Notes: generated by a model from the letters alone, not told the origin. Shown: positions 1 through 8,793, counted from the stretch's first letter. The stretch is 49,025 bases of DNA from DATLZB01 sp035574175 (GCA_035574175.1 DATLZB010000177.1:1-49025), one strand, 5' to 3'. Translations and numbers: made by a program.

Positions 1-68
1 TCGGGGCGGTTGAGGTCGATGCTGCTCACGGCCCCGTGCCGCTCTAGGACGAACTGGAAGTCGGCCAT
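1..68 (-). CDS. Enoyl-CoA hydratase/isomerase-like protein, N-terminal fragment
   Basis: Only the first 22 codons are in the window; the gene runs off the left edge. The ATG at 68 reads leftwards and is preceded by a good ribosome site (GGAGGA, 5-6 bases away). The peptide has the opening of crotonase-fold enzymes: a short strand, a charged turn with HGAV, then a strand ending in LNRP, as in enoyl-CoA hydratases and isomerases. It follows a CoxG-like gene by 26 bases on the same strand and probably shares its transcript. The family call is an inference from about 20 residues, so another crotonase-fold acyl-CoA enzyme is equally possible. Confidence 0.5.
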   Translation of the reverse strand, partial: MADFQFVLERHGAVSSIDLNRP

Positions 69-94
69 GTCTTTCCTCCCATCCGCTGCATCCG

Positions 95-691
95 CTATTC
101 GACCCGCGCCGCGCGGCCCGTCGCGCCCCTCAGCCAAGCCAGGAGGGCACGCCACAACATCGCCAAGCCGAAGACCGGTGCCTTCGTTGCGCGCGCCTCG
201 CTCGCGGCCGTTGGCTTCGCCGGGGCGTGGGCCGGATCGGCGCTTGCCAGCTCGGCGTGCAACGCCTTGGCGAACTGAGCAACGATCTCGCTGGAGAGCG
301 CTTCGACCATGCCGGTGGCACGGCCGTATTGCGCGACCATTCCGGAGAGCTGCAGCTCGGTCTCAAGCCGCACGAGCGAGCCCTCCCCGGAGGGCACAAT
401 CGAGACCCTGGTGGTGGCACCCGCGTTGCCGCGGCCCTTCTGGTCTGAGCCGCGCGCGATAATCGAGGCCGTGCGCGAGCTTGGATCGGCGTCGGTGATC
501 CTTACGTTGCCGAAGAACTTGAGCGTGACCGGGCCGAGTGTCACCGCCATGCTGCCCTTGTAGCTGCCGTCCTCCTCCCTGCCGATGAGGTCGGCGCCCG
601 GGACGCATCCGGCGATGCGGGGCACGTCCATCAAGATGTCCCAGGCTTGCGCTGGCGGGCGCGCGACTTCGAACGTGTTTTCCAAACGCAA
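95..691 (-). CDS. coxG: CoxG-like carbon monoxide dehydrogenase subunit G family protein (SRPBCC fold)
   Basis: A 198-residue protein of the CoxG (SRPBCC/START-like) family, which accompanies molybdenum hydroxylases. In the CO dehydrogenase system CoxG is implicated in membrane recruitment of the enzyme or in quinone handling. The first 150 residues carry the family pattern: an N-terminal FEVARPPAQAWDILMD, then CVPGA, and a later GMVAQYGR stretch near residue 115. The tail is Ala/Pro-rich and ends in a short hydrophobic, Trp-containing helix (about 172-188), matching the C-terminal membrane-association segment of CoxG proteins. The start is a TTG at 691 preceded by GAAGGA. The gene lies 15 bases after the MDR gene. 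A CoxL-like gene is 4 kb away, which supports a functional link. Confidence 0.85.
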   Translation of the reverse strand: MRLENTFEVARPPAQAWDILMDVPRIAGCVPGADLIGREEDGSYKGSMAVTLGPVTLKFFGNVRITDADPSSRTASIIARGSDQKGRGNAGATTRVSIVPSGEGSLVRLETELQLSGMVAQYGRATGMVEALSSEIVAQFAKALHAELASADPAHAPAKPTAASEARATKAPVFGLAMLWRALLAWLRGATGRAARVE

Positions 692-706
692 GGGCTTTTC
701 CTTCGA

Positions 707-1681
707 TCACTGCGGCGAGGTTTGATCCAAGCTGAGCACGACCTTGCCGACGGCGGCACGCGATTCGATGCGGCGATGAGCCTGCACGGCCTCTTCGAGC
801 GGAAATATGCGGTCGATGACGGCGCGCAGCTTGGTGCCGACATGGGGCCACAGCTCGGCGCGGACCCGGCTCGCCAGGTGGCGTTTTTGGGCGAGCGGCA
901 GCGGGCGCAGCAGGCCGCCCGTGATGCACGCGCTTTTGGCCATCAGCCCACGCAGGGGAAGCGCTATCGCCGGCAGTTCCCCGCTTGCCATGTGGACGAT
1001 GCGTCCGGAGCAGGCAACGAGCCCCAGATTGCTCGCGGCACGGTCGGTGCCGGTGAGGTCGAGGACGACGTCCGCCCCTCGCCCGCCGGATGCCGCGCCG
1101 ACCGCCTCGCTGAGCTCATCGTCGCGGTAGCCGCTCACCGCCGCACCAAGCGCGGCAAGCGCCTCGCGCTTGGCCGCGGTACTCGCCGCGGCGACAACGT
1201 TCGCGCCGCGGATCAGCGCCATCTGGATCGCCGCAATGCCAACACCTCCCGCCGCGCCGAGGATGAGCAAGGTGCCGCCGGAGGGGAGTTGGCCGAGTTC
1301 CACCGCCGAGTACCAGGCGGTAAGCAGCGCTTCCGGCCAGGCCGCCGCTTCGGTGGCCGCCATGCCCGCGGGAAGCGCAAAACACAGGCCGGCGTCGGCC
1401 GCGCAGTACTCCGCGTATCCGCCGCCATCGACGAGGGCGGCGATGCGGCTGCCGACCGGCACCGCCGCGGAGAGGCTTTCGACCACCTCACCGGCGACCT
1501 CAAGGCCCGGAAGGTCGGATCGCGCGCCCGCCGGGGCGGCACCGCGCTTTCTCTGGCCGATGTCGTGCCGGTTTACGCCGGCGGCCGCCACACGCACGAG
1601 AACCTCGCCGGGACGAAGCGTGGGGAGCGGCCGAACTTCGGCTCGCAGCACGTCGGGCGCGACCACCGCCACCGCCCGCAT
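707..1681 (-). CDS. Zinc-independent MDR oxidoreductase, quinone oxidoreductase-like
   Basis: About 324 residues of the medium-chain dehydrogenase/reductase superfamily, closest in style to NADPH:quinone oxidoreductases. Visible features are the N-terminal GroES-like domain (LRPGEVLVRVAAAGVNRHD, then a DLPGLEVAGEV segment) and a Rossmann domain with ILGAAGGVGIAAIQMA, which fits the nucleotide-binding AxxGGVG loop. The zinc-ligand pattern of alcohol dehydrogenases is absent. I chose the ATG at 1681 because the protein then begins MRAVAVVAPDV, the usual opening; in-frame ATGs at 1753 and 1795 add residues of unusual composition and also lack a clear ribosome site. It probably forms an operon with the CoxG-like and enoyl-CoA-hydratase-like genes, suggesting a role in degrading an organic acid or aromatic compound. 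Confidence 0.87.
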   Translation of the reverse strand: MRAVAVVAPDVLRAEVRPLPTLRPGEVLVRVAAAGVNRHDIGQRKRGAAPAGARSDLPGLEVAGEVVESLSAAVPVGSRIAALVDGGGYAEYCAADAGLCFALPAGMAATEAAAWPEALLTAWYSAVELGQLPSGGTLLILGAAGGVGIAAIQMALIRGANVVAAASTAAKREALAALGAAVSGYRDDELSEAVGAASGGRGADVVLDLTGTDRAASNLGLVACSGRIVHMASGELPAIALPLRGLMAKSACITGGLLRPLPLAQKRHLASRVRAELWPHVGTKLRAVIDRIFPLEEAVQAHRRIESRAAVGKVVLSLDQTSPQ

Positions 1682-2284
1682 GGCCGTGCCCGCGCGTGTG
1701 TTGCGGTCGGCGCTCGGATCGCCCGGCCCGTCAGCCACGGCGCAACGCCCCATGTCGCGCCGCGAGCCGCCCTTCGCCCCATTGCGCGAGACCAAAAGCG
1801 GCGGGGCGCAAAGTCCACTGGCCGCAGCGCGGACCAGGGTCGGCGTGCATCAGGCGCAAGGCGGCCTGCGGCGCTCGCGCAGGCCTCCCAAACCTCACAT
1901 CGATGTGGCAAAAGCTGCTGTCCGGCACGGCAGTTGCTGCGTTGATTTCTACGCCGATCCAGCGTCCGGCGGCGAGGATTTATCCGAGCACGCGGTCGCA
2001 GTGTCAAATGAAAGCATCACCGAATTCCGTCTCCCGGACTTGTCCGTCCTGCGAAGGATGACGCCCAGGGCGGACCCTCATAGAGTACACCCGCGTTCCG
2101 CCCAGAGCTTGGTGCGACTACGGATCATTTCCGCCAGCTCCGAGTGCCGGGAAGGAACATGTTCCGATCGTTACTGATCGACGGCGAAGCCGGTGGCAGC
2201 GGCCCGGCACGCGCCTCGACGGCGCGCGGCACGCACTGCGATCGGCTGATCTCATGCGAAGGTTGTTCGGCGGAGAATAGACAC
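1682..2284. other. Divergent intergenic region
   Basis: About 600 bases between the divergent MDR and M29-like genes. Open frames exist on both strands, but their translations are low-complexity Arg/Ala/Pro strings with no recognisable family, so no gene is called. A perfect 12-base palindrome, CGGACTTGTCCG at 2035-2046, could be an operator. Nothing resembling an RNA gene was seen. Promoters for both flanking genes presumably lie here but cannot be placed with confidence. Confidence 0.4.
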
Positions 2285-3325
2285 ATGTCTTCCTTGATGA
2301 CCGGAACGCTCGAGTACCTGCGACGGCCGCTCCTGACCAACATCAAGCGCGGCATGAAGGTGTTGATCGTGACCGACACGGCGCACGATCCGCGGGTGTG
2401 GCAGGCGGTCATGGCCACCGTCAGCGAGCTCGGTGCAGACGTGTCGCTCGCCCTCTTCGATCCGCGCCCGGCCGACTACTACGATCCCCCGCAGGCGGTG
2501 TGCGAGGCGATGAAGACCGTCGACGTCAATATCCTGCTCGCCTCGACGGGCATGCTCCACTCGCAGGCCAACATGGATGCGATGGCAGCCGGTGTCCCCG
2601 TCATCTGCATGGACGGCGGCATGACGCTCGAGATGTTCCAGTCGGGCGCAGTGACCGAGGATCAGCGGCAGATGGCCGTGCGCCAGCACTACGTGGCAAG
2701 CAACATCGTCGGCAAGGAAGCCAAAGTCTGCCGGGTCACATCGAAGTTCGGCACCGACCTCACCTACAGCGTGGAAGGGCGCATCCACGTGCCGAAACTG
2801 CCGGACGAGAGCTTCGTGCCATACGCGATCAATCCGGTCGGGCGACGGGCGGTGCCCTTCAACCGTTTCCTGTTCCCGAACGGCGAGTTCAACATCCCGC
2901 CGGTGGAGGGCTCCGCCAACGGCAAGCTGGTCATCGACCTTACCATGCATCAGCTTGGCAGGCTCCAGGACCCCATCGAGCTCACCATCGTGAACGGCCG
3001 CATCACGCGCATCGACGGGCACAAGGAGGCTTTCGCGCTACGCACCTATCTTGCCCGTTACGGCGACGAAAACGCCTATCTCTGCCCGGCGGAGGCCTCG
3101 ATCGGCATCAACTCCAAGGCCCTCATTCGAGGCGTGCAGCGAGAGGACAAGAACATTCTGGGGTCCATGCATTTCGGCCTCGGCACCAACATCGATGTCG
3201 GCGGCACGGTGATGTCCAAGATTCACATGGACGGCGTAATCCTCGAGCCCACGCTTTACGTCGACGGCGAAAAGAGGATCGAAAACGGCAAGTTCCTGCG
3301 GCCCGTCGAAGGTGCGGCCCGCTAA
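2285..3325 (+). CDS. M29 aminopeptidase / NicX-type metalloenzyme
   Basis: A 346-residue protein of the superfamily that joins thermophilic M29 aminopeptidases and the ring-cleaving 2,5-dihydroxypyridine dioxygenase NicX. The C-terminal half shows candidate metal ligands in family order: Glu201 in FPNGEF, Glu270 in CPAEAS, His296 in SMHFGLG, and His314/Asp316 in KIHMD. The HxD pair is shared by both branches. Retention of a Glu at 270 looks more M29-like, but this is judged by eye. No signal peptide is visible, so it is likely cytoplasmic. The start at 2285 gives MSSLMTGTLEYLRR with GGAG nine bases upstream; an in-frame ATG at 2144 adds an unlikely low-complexity leader. A Bug-type receptor gene follows, so a catabolic role on an imported acid is plausible. 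Confidence 0.78.
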   Translation: MSSLMTGTLEYLRRPLLTNIKRGMKVLIVTDTAHDPRVWQAVMATVSELGADVSLALFDPRPADYYDPPQAVCEAMKTVDVNILLASTGMLHSQANMDAMAAGVPVICMDGGMTLEMFQSGAVTEDQRQMAVRQHYVASNIVGKEAKVCRVTSKFGTDLTYSVEGRIHVPKLPDESFVPYAINPVGRRAVPFNRFLFPNGEFNIPPVEGSANGKLVIDLTMHQLGRLQDPIELTIVNGRITRIDGHKEAFALRTYLARYGDENAYLCPAEASIGINSKALIRGVQREDKNILGSMHFGLGTNIDVGGTVMSKIHMDGVILEPTLYVDGEKRIENGKFLRPVEGAAR

Positions 3326-3552
3326 CCGACCTTCCAGCACTCGCGGACGTTGGTATGGCCGGGAGCAAAGCGAAAGGGCAGTTCCATGCCCCGGAATTGC
3401 AGTCGCTATTTGTCGATGACACGGCGAGCAGGACCGTTCAATCCTTGGACCGGCTCAACTCCAATGCCGCGTGGGTCCTTCGCTTCCAGCGCCCAGCGAC
3501 TTTAGTCGCATTGGAGGACTAACGGAGCGAGCACGAAGGGAGGAATCCTGGA

Positions 3553-4593
3553 ATGACGCCAAGGTCAAGTCTTGTCGCGGTCGCATTGGCAGCGGCCGTT
3601 GCCGGATCGAGCGCAACCGCGGTGACGGCGCAGGAGTACTACTCCGGCAAAGTCGTGACGATGATCACGCACTCAAATCCGGGCGGCGGCTATGACGCCT
3701 ATACCCGGTTGGTGGCGCGCCACATCGGCAAGCACCTGCCCGGAAATCCGGACGTAATCGTGCAGAACATGCCGGGCGGCGGCGGGCTGCGCGCTTTGAA
3801 CCATGTCTCGAGCACCGCCCCGCAGGACGGCACCGTCATCCTGTTGATCACTCCGGGAGTGCTCATGCACGAAGTCCGGGGCGAGCCCGGCCTGATGGTA
3901 TCCCTCCGCAAATTCAACTGGATCGGCAACCTAACCAAGCAGAACGGCGTCTACATCACATGGCCGACGTCAAAAGTGAAAACGATCGAAGACGCCAAGA
4001 AGATCGTGGCCCACGTCGGCGCCACCGGCGTCGGCTCGGTGAACGCGCAAATCCCGTGGGCCATGAACAACCTGCTCGGCACCAAGTTCAAGGTGATCCC
4101 CACCTACAAGAGCGCCGGCGATTTCGACCTCGCCATGCAGCGTGGTGAGCTCGACGGGCGGAACGTCACCTCGTACCCGAGCTACATGGCCGGGCTACCG
4201 GAGGACGTCAGGCCGAAAATCAACTTGCTGGTTCAGGTCGGCAAGGAAAAGGACCCCGCCATACCCGATCATGTTCCGTTGCTGATTGACCTCGTCAAGA
4301 AGTCCAATCCGGAAAAGCTTCCGGTCGCTCGCTTCATCTCGCTCGCCTTCTCGAGCATCAACCGACCCCTTTGCGTTGGGCCCGGCGTACCGCCCAAAAT
4401 CGTTGAGACCGTTCGTCGCGCCTTCGATGCCACGATGAACGACCCGAATTTTCAAGCGGATGCGGACAAGATGGGTGCGGAGCTCGCAGCGATGACCGGA
4501 GAAGAGGTGCAGGAAATTGTGGAAGAAATCCTGTCGGCGCCTCCGAACGTTGTCGAAGAGGTGAAGAAGGTTATCTCCGATCCCAATCGATAA
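3553..4593 (+). CDS. Bug/TctC-family periplasmic solute-binding protein
   Basis: A 346-residue extracytoplasmic receptor of the Bug (TctC) family, which captures carboxylates or other small acids in the periplasm, usually for a tripartite tricarboxylate transporter. Residues 1-26 form a signal peptide (Arg near the start, Ala/Val-rich core, cleavage near AVTA/QEYY). The mature part shows family hallmarks: NPGGGYDAYTRLVARHIGKH, a VIVQNMPGGGGL loop that lines the ligand cleft, and the GVPPKIVETVRRAF helix in the second lobe. The start is supported by GGAGGA nine bases upstream. No TctA/TctB membrane genes are nearby, which is common for Bug proteins. The ligand cannot be read from sequence. Confidence 0.93.
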   Translation: MTPRSSLVAVALAAAVAGSSATAVTAQEYYSGKVVTMITHSNPGGGYDAYTRLVARHIGKHLPGNPDVIVQNMPGGGGLRALNHVSSTAPQDGTVILLITPGVLMHEVRGEPGLMVSLRKFNWIGNLTKQNGVYITWPTSKVKTIEDAKKIVAHVGATGVGSVNAQIPWAMNNLLGTKFKVIPTYKSAGDFDLAMQRGELDGRNVTSYPSYMAGLPEDVRPKINLLVQVGKEKDPAIPDHVPLLIDLVKKSNPEKLPVARFISLAFSSINRPLCVGPGVPPKIVETVRRAFDATMNDPNFQADADKMGAELAAMTGEEVQEIVEEILSAPPNVVEEVKKVISDPNR

Positions 4594-4618
4594 GCGACAC
4601 GGGTTGGGCAGGGGGACG

Positions 4619-4654
4619 GACGTCAGCGCCAAGAGACCTTCTTGGGCTGACGTC
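4619..4654. terminator. Long hairpin between convergent genes, probable bidirectional terminator
   Basis: GACGTCAGC(G)CCAAGA, a 5-base loop and TCTTGG-GCTGACGTC form a 15-base-pair stem with one bulged G. It begins 25 bases after the stop of the receptor gene and sits 71 bases before the end of the convergent CoxL-like gene. There is no T-run on either side, so it is not a textbook intrinsic terminator. Its position still favours transcription termination or mRNA end protection for both genes. Confidence 0.5.
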
Positions 4655-4725
4655 GCTGCATCCGATCCTGGTTCGAGGCCGGCTCGCATTTGATTCCGGC
4701 GCCCGCCGGCCAACATCGGAGCAGG

Positions 4726-7137
4726 TCAGGTCGGGTGCCGAGCGCGAGCCTCCCTCACCAGCTCCACGATGCGTGCCGGAAAGATGGGGGCCTCCCTGAT
4801 GCGAACGCCAAAGGGAGCGAGCGCGTTGTCCACCGCTCCAATCACCGCCGCCATGGCCAGGATGGTACCGCCCTCGCCCGCTCCCTTGACGCCGATCGGA
4901 TTGAGCGGGCTCGGCGTTTCCATGTGCACGATCTCCATGTCCGGTACATCGCTGGCGAGCGGGAGCATGTATTCGCCAAGGTTGGTGCTGAGGGGCTGGG
5001 CATCGTCGCCGTAGACCATGCGCTCCAGGAGCGCATTGCCGATGCCGTGTGCCACGCCGCCGACGATCTGGCCGTGCACGATCAGCGGATTGATCAGACG
5101 CCCGCAGTCGTGCACCACGACGTAGCGCAAAATCCTCACCTCGCCCGTTTCGATGTCCACTTCGACCTCGACCACGTGCGTGCCGTTCGCATAGGTAGAA
5201 CGTTCGGGCGTGAAATAGGCGGTGCTTTCGAGACCCGGCTTCGAACCCGGCCGCATGGCGATGCCCGACTGACCGATCGCGCGCACGGCGACCTCGCGCA
5301 GGCTCACGCTCACCTCCTGCATGTTGCGGCGCAGGTCCGGCCGCCCCGGCACGCCCTTGACCCGGACGCAGCCGTCTCGCAACTCGAGATCCGGTTCGGG
5401 GACCTCCAACATCTCGGCGGCAAGCGCTCTGACTTGCCGGGCCACCTGGGCAGCCGCTACGTGTACTGATGATCCCGCCGTGACTGCCATGCGCGCACCG
5501 AAGGTGCCGTGCCCGTAGCTGATGCTCGAGGTGTCGCCCGAGGCGACCTCGACCGCATCGATGCCAACGCCGAAGTGGCGAGCCGCGATTTGCGCGAAGG
5601 TCGTCTTGTGGCCCTGGCCCTGCGACGGCCCGCCGACGTGCACTGCGATGCGCCCGTTGGCGAGCACGCGCACGGTCGCCCCTTCGTAGGGGCCGAGGCC
5701 AGTCGCCTCCACCGAGTTGGAGATGCCAATGCCGAGGTATCGGCCGCTTCTCCGCGCCGCCGCCTGCCGCTCGACAAAGCCGGCGTAGTCGGCCAAGGCG
5801 AGCGCCTTGGCCTGGCAGCGGGGATAGTCGCCACTGTCATAGATCACCGGTCGGCCGTCGCGGAAGGTGATGCCGACCGCGTAGGGCATCTGCTCGGCGC
5901 GGATCATGTTGCGCAGTCTCACCTCAGCCGGATCGAGGTTCAGCTTTCTTGCCACGAGATCCATGAGCCGCTCCATCACCACGACCGCCTGCGGGCGCCC
6001 GGCACCGCGCACCGGCGAGCAAGAGATCTTGTTGGTCATGGCGACGATCACGTCCATCCTGTAGCTCGGCAGGACGTAAGGGCCCGGAACGGTCGCGGCC
6101 GAGATCCACGGCAATACCACTCCGTTCGGGACGTAGGCGCCGTTGTCGTGGACCAGGCGGCCGCGCACCCCGCGAATTTTCGCCTGTTCATCGACGGCAA
6201 TCTCGACATCCCAGTACTGGTCGCGCTCCTGGTTGGTGGCGAGGAGATTCTCGCGCCGGTCCTCGATCCACTTCACCGGCCGCGCCAACATCTGCGCCGC
6301 TGCGCATACCGCTATGTACTCGGGGTAGGCCTGCGACTTCGGTCCGAAGCCGCCGCCGACATCCGGCGTGATCACCCGAACGCTGCTGTCGGTGCAGTCG
6401 AGAAGGTTGATGAGTACGCGATGGAGCCGGTGCGGCGACTGCGTGGAGACGTGTACGGTCAGCATCGCCGTTGCGGCGTTCCATTCGGCGAGGATGCCGC
6501 GACACTCCATGAAGCAGGCGGCGCCACGGTGAAGATGAAGCCGGTCGGCAAACACGTGCGCTGCATCGCGGAACTCGCGATCGACGTCACCTGCCTCCAC
6601 CAACATGCGCGCGACGACGTTCGAGGAGGCACCCTCATGCGCCAACGGCGCCGTGGGCTGCAACGCCTCCAAGCAGTCGGAGATTGCGGCAAGCGGCGCG
6701 TAGTCGACCTCGACGGCGGCGGCAGCATCCTCAGCCAGGTAGCGGTTTTCCGCGACGATGAGCACAATCGGTTCGCCGGCATAGCAGACCTCGCCCTTCG
6801 CCAAGACGTAGGGCGTCAGCAGCTGGGTGATGGCGCGCTTTGCCGCACCGGAGGAATCAACGCTGCCCGAAGCGGTGGGGTTGGCCTGTTGCATCTCGAG
6901 CGGCGCTTGCATGCGCGCAGGCAGATCGCGATGTGCGATCACCGCCACCACGCCGGGCATCGCTTGCGCCCGGGTTTTGTCAATGCGCAGGATGCGCGCG
7001 TGCGGGAAGGGGCTGCGGACGAAGGCCGCCTCCAACATGCCGGGCACGTGGATGTCGTCCACGAAGCAGCCACGCCCACGCAGCAGTGCGGGGTCTTCCT
7101 TGCGCGCGAGCGGCAAACCGAACGGGTCCCATTCCAT
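4726..7137 (-). CDS. Xanthine dehydrogenase family molybdopterin-binding subunit (CoxL-like, form II)
   Basis: An 803-residue large subunit of a molybdenum hydroxylase. The N-terminal a/b-hammerhead domain (about 15-130) is followed by two molybdopterin-binding domains with PDVGGGFGPK near 258-267 and the catalytic Glu755 in KGAGEGG. The active-site loop reads PVRGAGR at 375-381. It therefore belongs with form-II (AYRGAGR-type) enzymes and lacks the Cys of the AYRCSFR loop of true CO dehydrogenase. The substrate is thus probably an aldehyde, N-heterocycle or similar compound rather than CO. The start at 7137 (MEWDPF) has GGAG eight bases upstream; the frame stays open to 7980, but that part overlaps a real plus-strand gene. 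The FAD and iron-sulfur subunits normally adjacent are missing here. Confidence 0.92.
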   Translation of the reverse strand: MEWDPFGLPLARKEDPALLRGRGCFVDDIHVPGMLEAAFVRSPFPHARILRIDKTRAQAMPGVVAVIAHRDLPARMQAPLEMQQANPTASGSVDSSGAAKRAITQLLTPYVLAKGEVCYAGEPIVLIVAENRYLAEDAAAAVEVDYAPLAAISDCLEALQPTAPLAHEGASSNVVARMLVEAGDVDREFRDAAHVFADRLHLHRGAACFMECRGILAEWNAATAMLTVHVSTQSPHRLHRVLINLLDCTDSSVRVITPDVGGGFGPKSQAYPEYIAVCAAAQMLARPVKWIEDRRENLLATNQERDQYWDVEIAVDEQAKIRGVRGRLVHDNGAYVPNGVVLPWISAATVPGPYVLPSYRMDVIVAMTNKISCSPVRGAGRPQAVVVMERLMDLVARKLNLDPAEVRLRNMIRAEQMPYAVGITFRDGRPVIYDSGDYPRCQAKALALADYAGFVERQAAARRSGRYLGIGISNSVEATGLGPYEGATVRVLANGRIAVHVGGPSQGQGHKTTFAQIAARHFGVGIDAVEVASGDTSSISYGHGTFGARMAVTAGSSVHVAAAQVARQVRALAAEMLEVPEPDLELRDGCVRVKGVPGRPDLRRNMQEVSVSLREVAVRAIGQSGIAMRPGSKPGLESTAYFTPERSTYANGTHVVEVEVDIETGEVRILRYVVVHDCGRLINPLIVHGQIVGGVAHGIGNALLERMVYGDDAQPLSTNLGEYMLPLASDVPDMEIVHMETPSPLNPIGVKGAGEGGTILAMAAVIGAVDNALAPFGVRIREAPIFPARIVELVREARARHPT

Positions 7138-7332
7138 GCCCGTAGCTCCGCGGATCAGCTCCCATCCCAGCACTAGCACGCGAATGGCGCCCGGGGGCAA
7201 GGTGGCGAGGCGCCGGGTTCCGCCGCATGGAATCGGGTATCGTCGGCGCGCAAACGGGCCGCGTCCGCAACCGTCACCGCGCTGGAAAGCCGTTGGATGT
7301 TGCGCGCCTAGATGCTCCTCGTGGGCGGCATC

Positions 7333-7361
7333 TTGACCAGGCGCGGCATGGCAGGCGTACT
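7333..7361 (+). promoter_or_regulatory. Weak candidate promoter upstream of the surface-carbohydrate gene
   Basis: TTGACC at 7333-7338 is a good -35 match. Seventeen bases later CGTACT at 7356-7361 is a poor -10. The start codon of the downstream gene is at 7387. Placement is suggestive only; the rest of the 249-base divergent region 7138-7386 shows no other clear signal. Confidence 0.22.
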
Positions 7362-7386
7362 GCAAGCGTCTTGAGGGGACTCCACG

Positions 7387-8793
7387 ATGCGTAGTGTCGA
7401 TGTCCTGTTTCTCATCGAGCATGTCGATCGCGAACTTGATGCCGCGAGTTGCATCGTCGAGGTGCTGGAGCGCCGGTTCGCAATCAGCGCGGACATCAGA
7501 AACTACTACTCCGACATGCTCTTTTGCCTCGGTCGCTACCAGCCTGCGATCGTCGTGACACCCTTCTGCTATTTTCTCGATCACCACCCGATGAAGGATT
7601 ACGCCGCGGCCTGGCCCAAGGCCCTGTTCTTCAACATGGCCTGGGAGCAGATCCTTTACCGCATGAACGAGACCGTGAAGGTCCCCAAGGACGCCTTCGC
7701 GCGCGGCCGGGTGCACCACGTGTGCTGGACCCGAAAGTACCGCGACTTCATCGCCGCCCTCGGCGCCGATCCGAACAAGCTGCACCTGACCGGCAACCCG
7801 GTCATGAAGTTCTACGACGCTCCCTATAACGATTACTTTGCTGCGCGTCGCGAACTGGCGGGCCGCTACGGGCTCGATCCCGGCAGAAAGTGGGTTCTCT
7901 TCCCCGAAAACTACCGCTGGGCCTTCCTCTCGGAAGGGCAAATGGCAGCGTTCGTGGCGCAGGATGCCAGTCCCCATCACCTCGCCGCTGCCCGCCAGTA
8001 CTGTGTGAGCAGCCTGACCGCGCTGTTTGAAACGCTACAGGAACTCAACCGGGCGGACGACCCGCTGGTGATCTTGAGGCCGCGTCCGGCGACCTCGGCT
8101 CATGAAATGACCGCCTTCATGCGCAAGGCAGCGCCGCGCGGGGCCGCCAACGTGCGGATCATCAAGGGGGAGAGCGCGCGAGAATGGATTCTCGCCGCCG
8201 ACCACGTGATCTCCTCCTATTCGACGACGCTGATCGAAGCCGCCATCGCCGGCAAGCCGCTGCATGTGTTCTCACCTGTACCCTTCCCGGAAGCACTGGC
8301 GGACGAGTGGTACAGGCACGCACCGCTGCTCAAGAGCCGGCAAGAGCTGCTGGCGGCCATTCGCGCGCCCGGCCGTAAGGCGGCGAGCGCCCCCCTCGAG
8401 GCATGGGCCCGCGAGACACTGCTGCCCAACGGCGATCCACTGCAGATCATCGCCGAACGGATCGCAGCACTGCGACGGGCGTTGCCGAACTATGGCCGCC
8501 AATCCACAGCCGACCACAGGCGGCTGTGGACAGGCCAGATTTTGATCGAAACCGCCCGCAAGCGGCTGCAATCTAGCCGCCGCTATCACGACTATGTTCG
8601 CGGCCGCGATCCCCGCTATGCCTTCACCCTCAACAAGCATGAGAAGGACGTGTTCGGGGCACACGACGTGGCACGGCGCATCAGGCGCTGGCGGGCGCTG
8701 GCAAGAGCTCGTGGGGATAGCGAGGTTTGCCTTGCCCAAGAGGCTTCTCATGCGAGCGGCCCTGGCTGGCGGCCAGAGCACAAAAGTCCCTGA
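7387..8793 (+). CDS. Surface carbohydrate biosynthesis protein, GT-B/CDP-glycerol-transferase-like
   Basis: A 468-residue cytoplasmic protein resembling the 'surface carbohydrate biosynthesis protein' group, which has a GT-B-like architecture related to CDP-glycerol and Kdo-type transferases. The N-terminal half has VDVLFLIEHVDRELD and YQPAIVVTPFCYFLDHHP. The middle has KLHLTGNPVMKFYD, typical of this group. The C-terminal half has the donor-site-like SSYSTTLIEAAIAGKPLHVF near residues 278-297. The start is supported by GAGGGG eight bases upstream. The last 100 residues are basic and less conserved in appearance. It leads a plus-strand trio with a sulfotransferase-like protein and an APS-kinase-like fusion, so it probably transfers a polar group or sugar to a surface glycan. 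The exact donor is unknown. Confidence 0.78.
   Translation: MRSVDVLFLIEHVDRELDAASCIVEVLERRFAISADIRNYYSDMLFCLGRYQPAIVVTPFCYFLDHHPMKDYAAAWPKALFFNMAWEQILYRMNETVKVPKDAFARGRVHHVCWTRKYRDFIAALGADPNKLHLTGNPVMKFYDAPYNDYFAARRELAGRYGLDPGRKWVLFPENYRWAFLSEGQMAAFVAQDASPHHLAAARQYCVSSLTALFETLQELNRADDPLVILRPRPATSAHEMTAFMRKAAPRGAANVRIIKGESAREWILAADHVISSYSTTLIEAAIAGKPLHVFSPVPFPEALADEWYRHAPLLKSRQELLAAIRAPGRKAASAPLEAWARETLLPNGDPLQIIAERIAALRRALPNYGRQSTADHRRLWTGQILIETARKRLQSSRRYHDYVRGRDPRYAFTLNKHEKDVFGAHDVARRIRRWRALARARGDSEVCLAQEASHASGPGWRPEHKSP

Noticed and set aside
647..1945. Long plus-strand open frame opposite the CoxG and MDR genes
   Set aside because: It is a high-GC shadow: the translation is Arg/Gly/Ala-rich with no family resemblance, while the opposite strand has clear MDR and CoxG motifs.
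2398..3522. Alternative plus-strand frame over the M29-like gene
   Set aside because: The translation is Arg/His/Pro-rich; the overlapping frame has conserved metal-ligand motifs.
4726..7137. Calling the large subunit a true CO dehydrogenase (coxL)
   Set aside because: The AYRCSFR loop with its Cys is absent; PVRGAGR marks a form-II enzyme.
5509..7176. Long plus-strand frame opposite the CoxL-like gene
   Set aside because: Shadow frame of a GC-rich gene; no recognisable domain, while the minus frame is a full molybdopterin subunit.
7138..7980. N-terminal extension of the CoxL-like gene up to 7980
   Set aside because: It overlaps a real plus-strand gene and has no homologous-looking sequence; the ATG at 7137 with a ribosome site gives the normal N-terminus.
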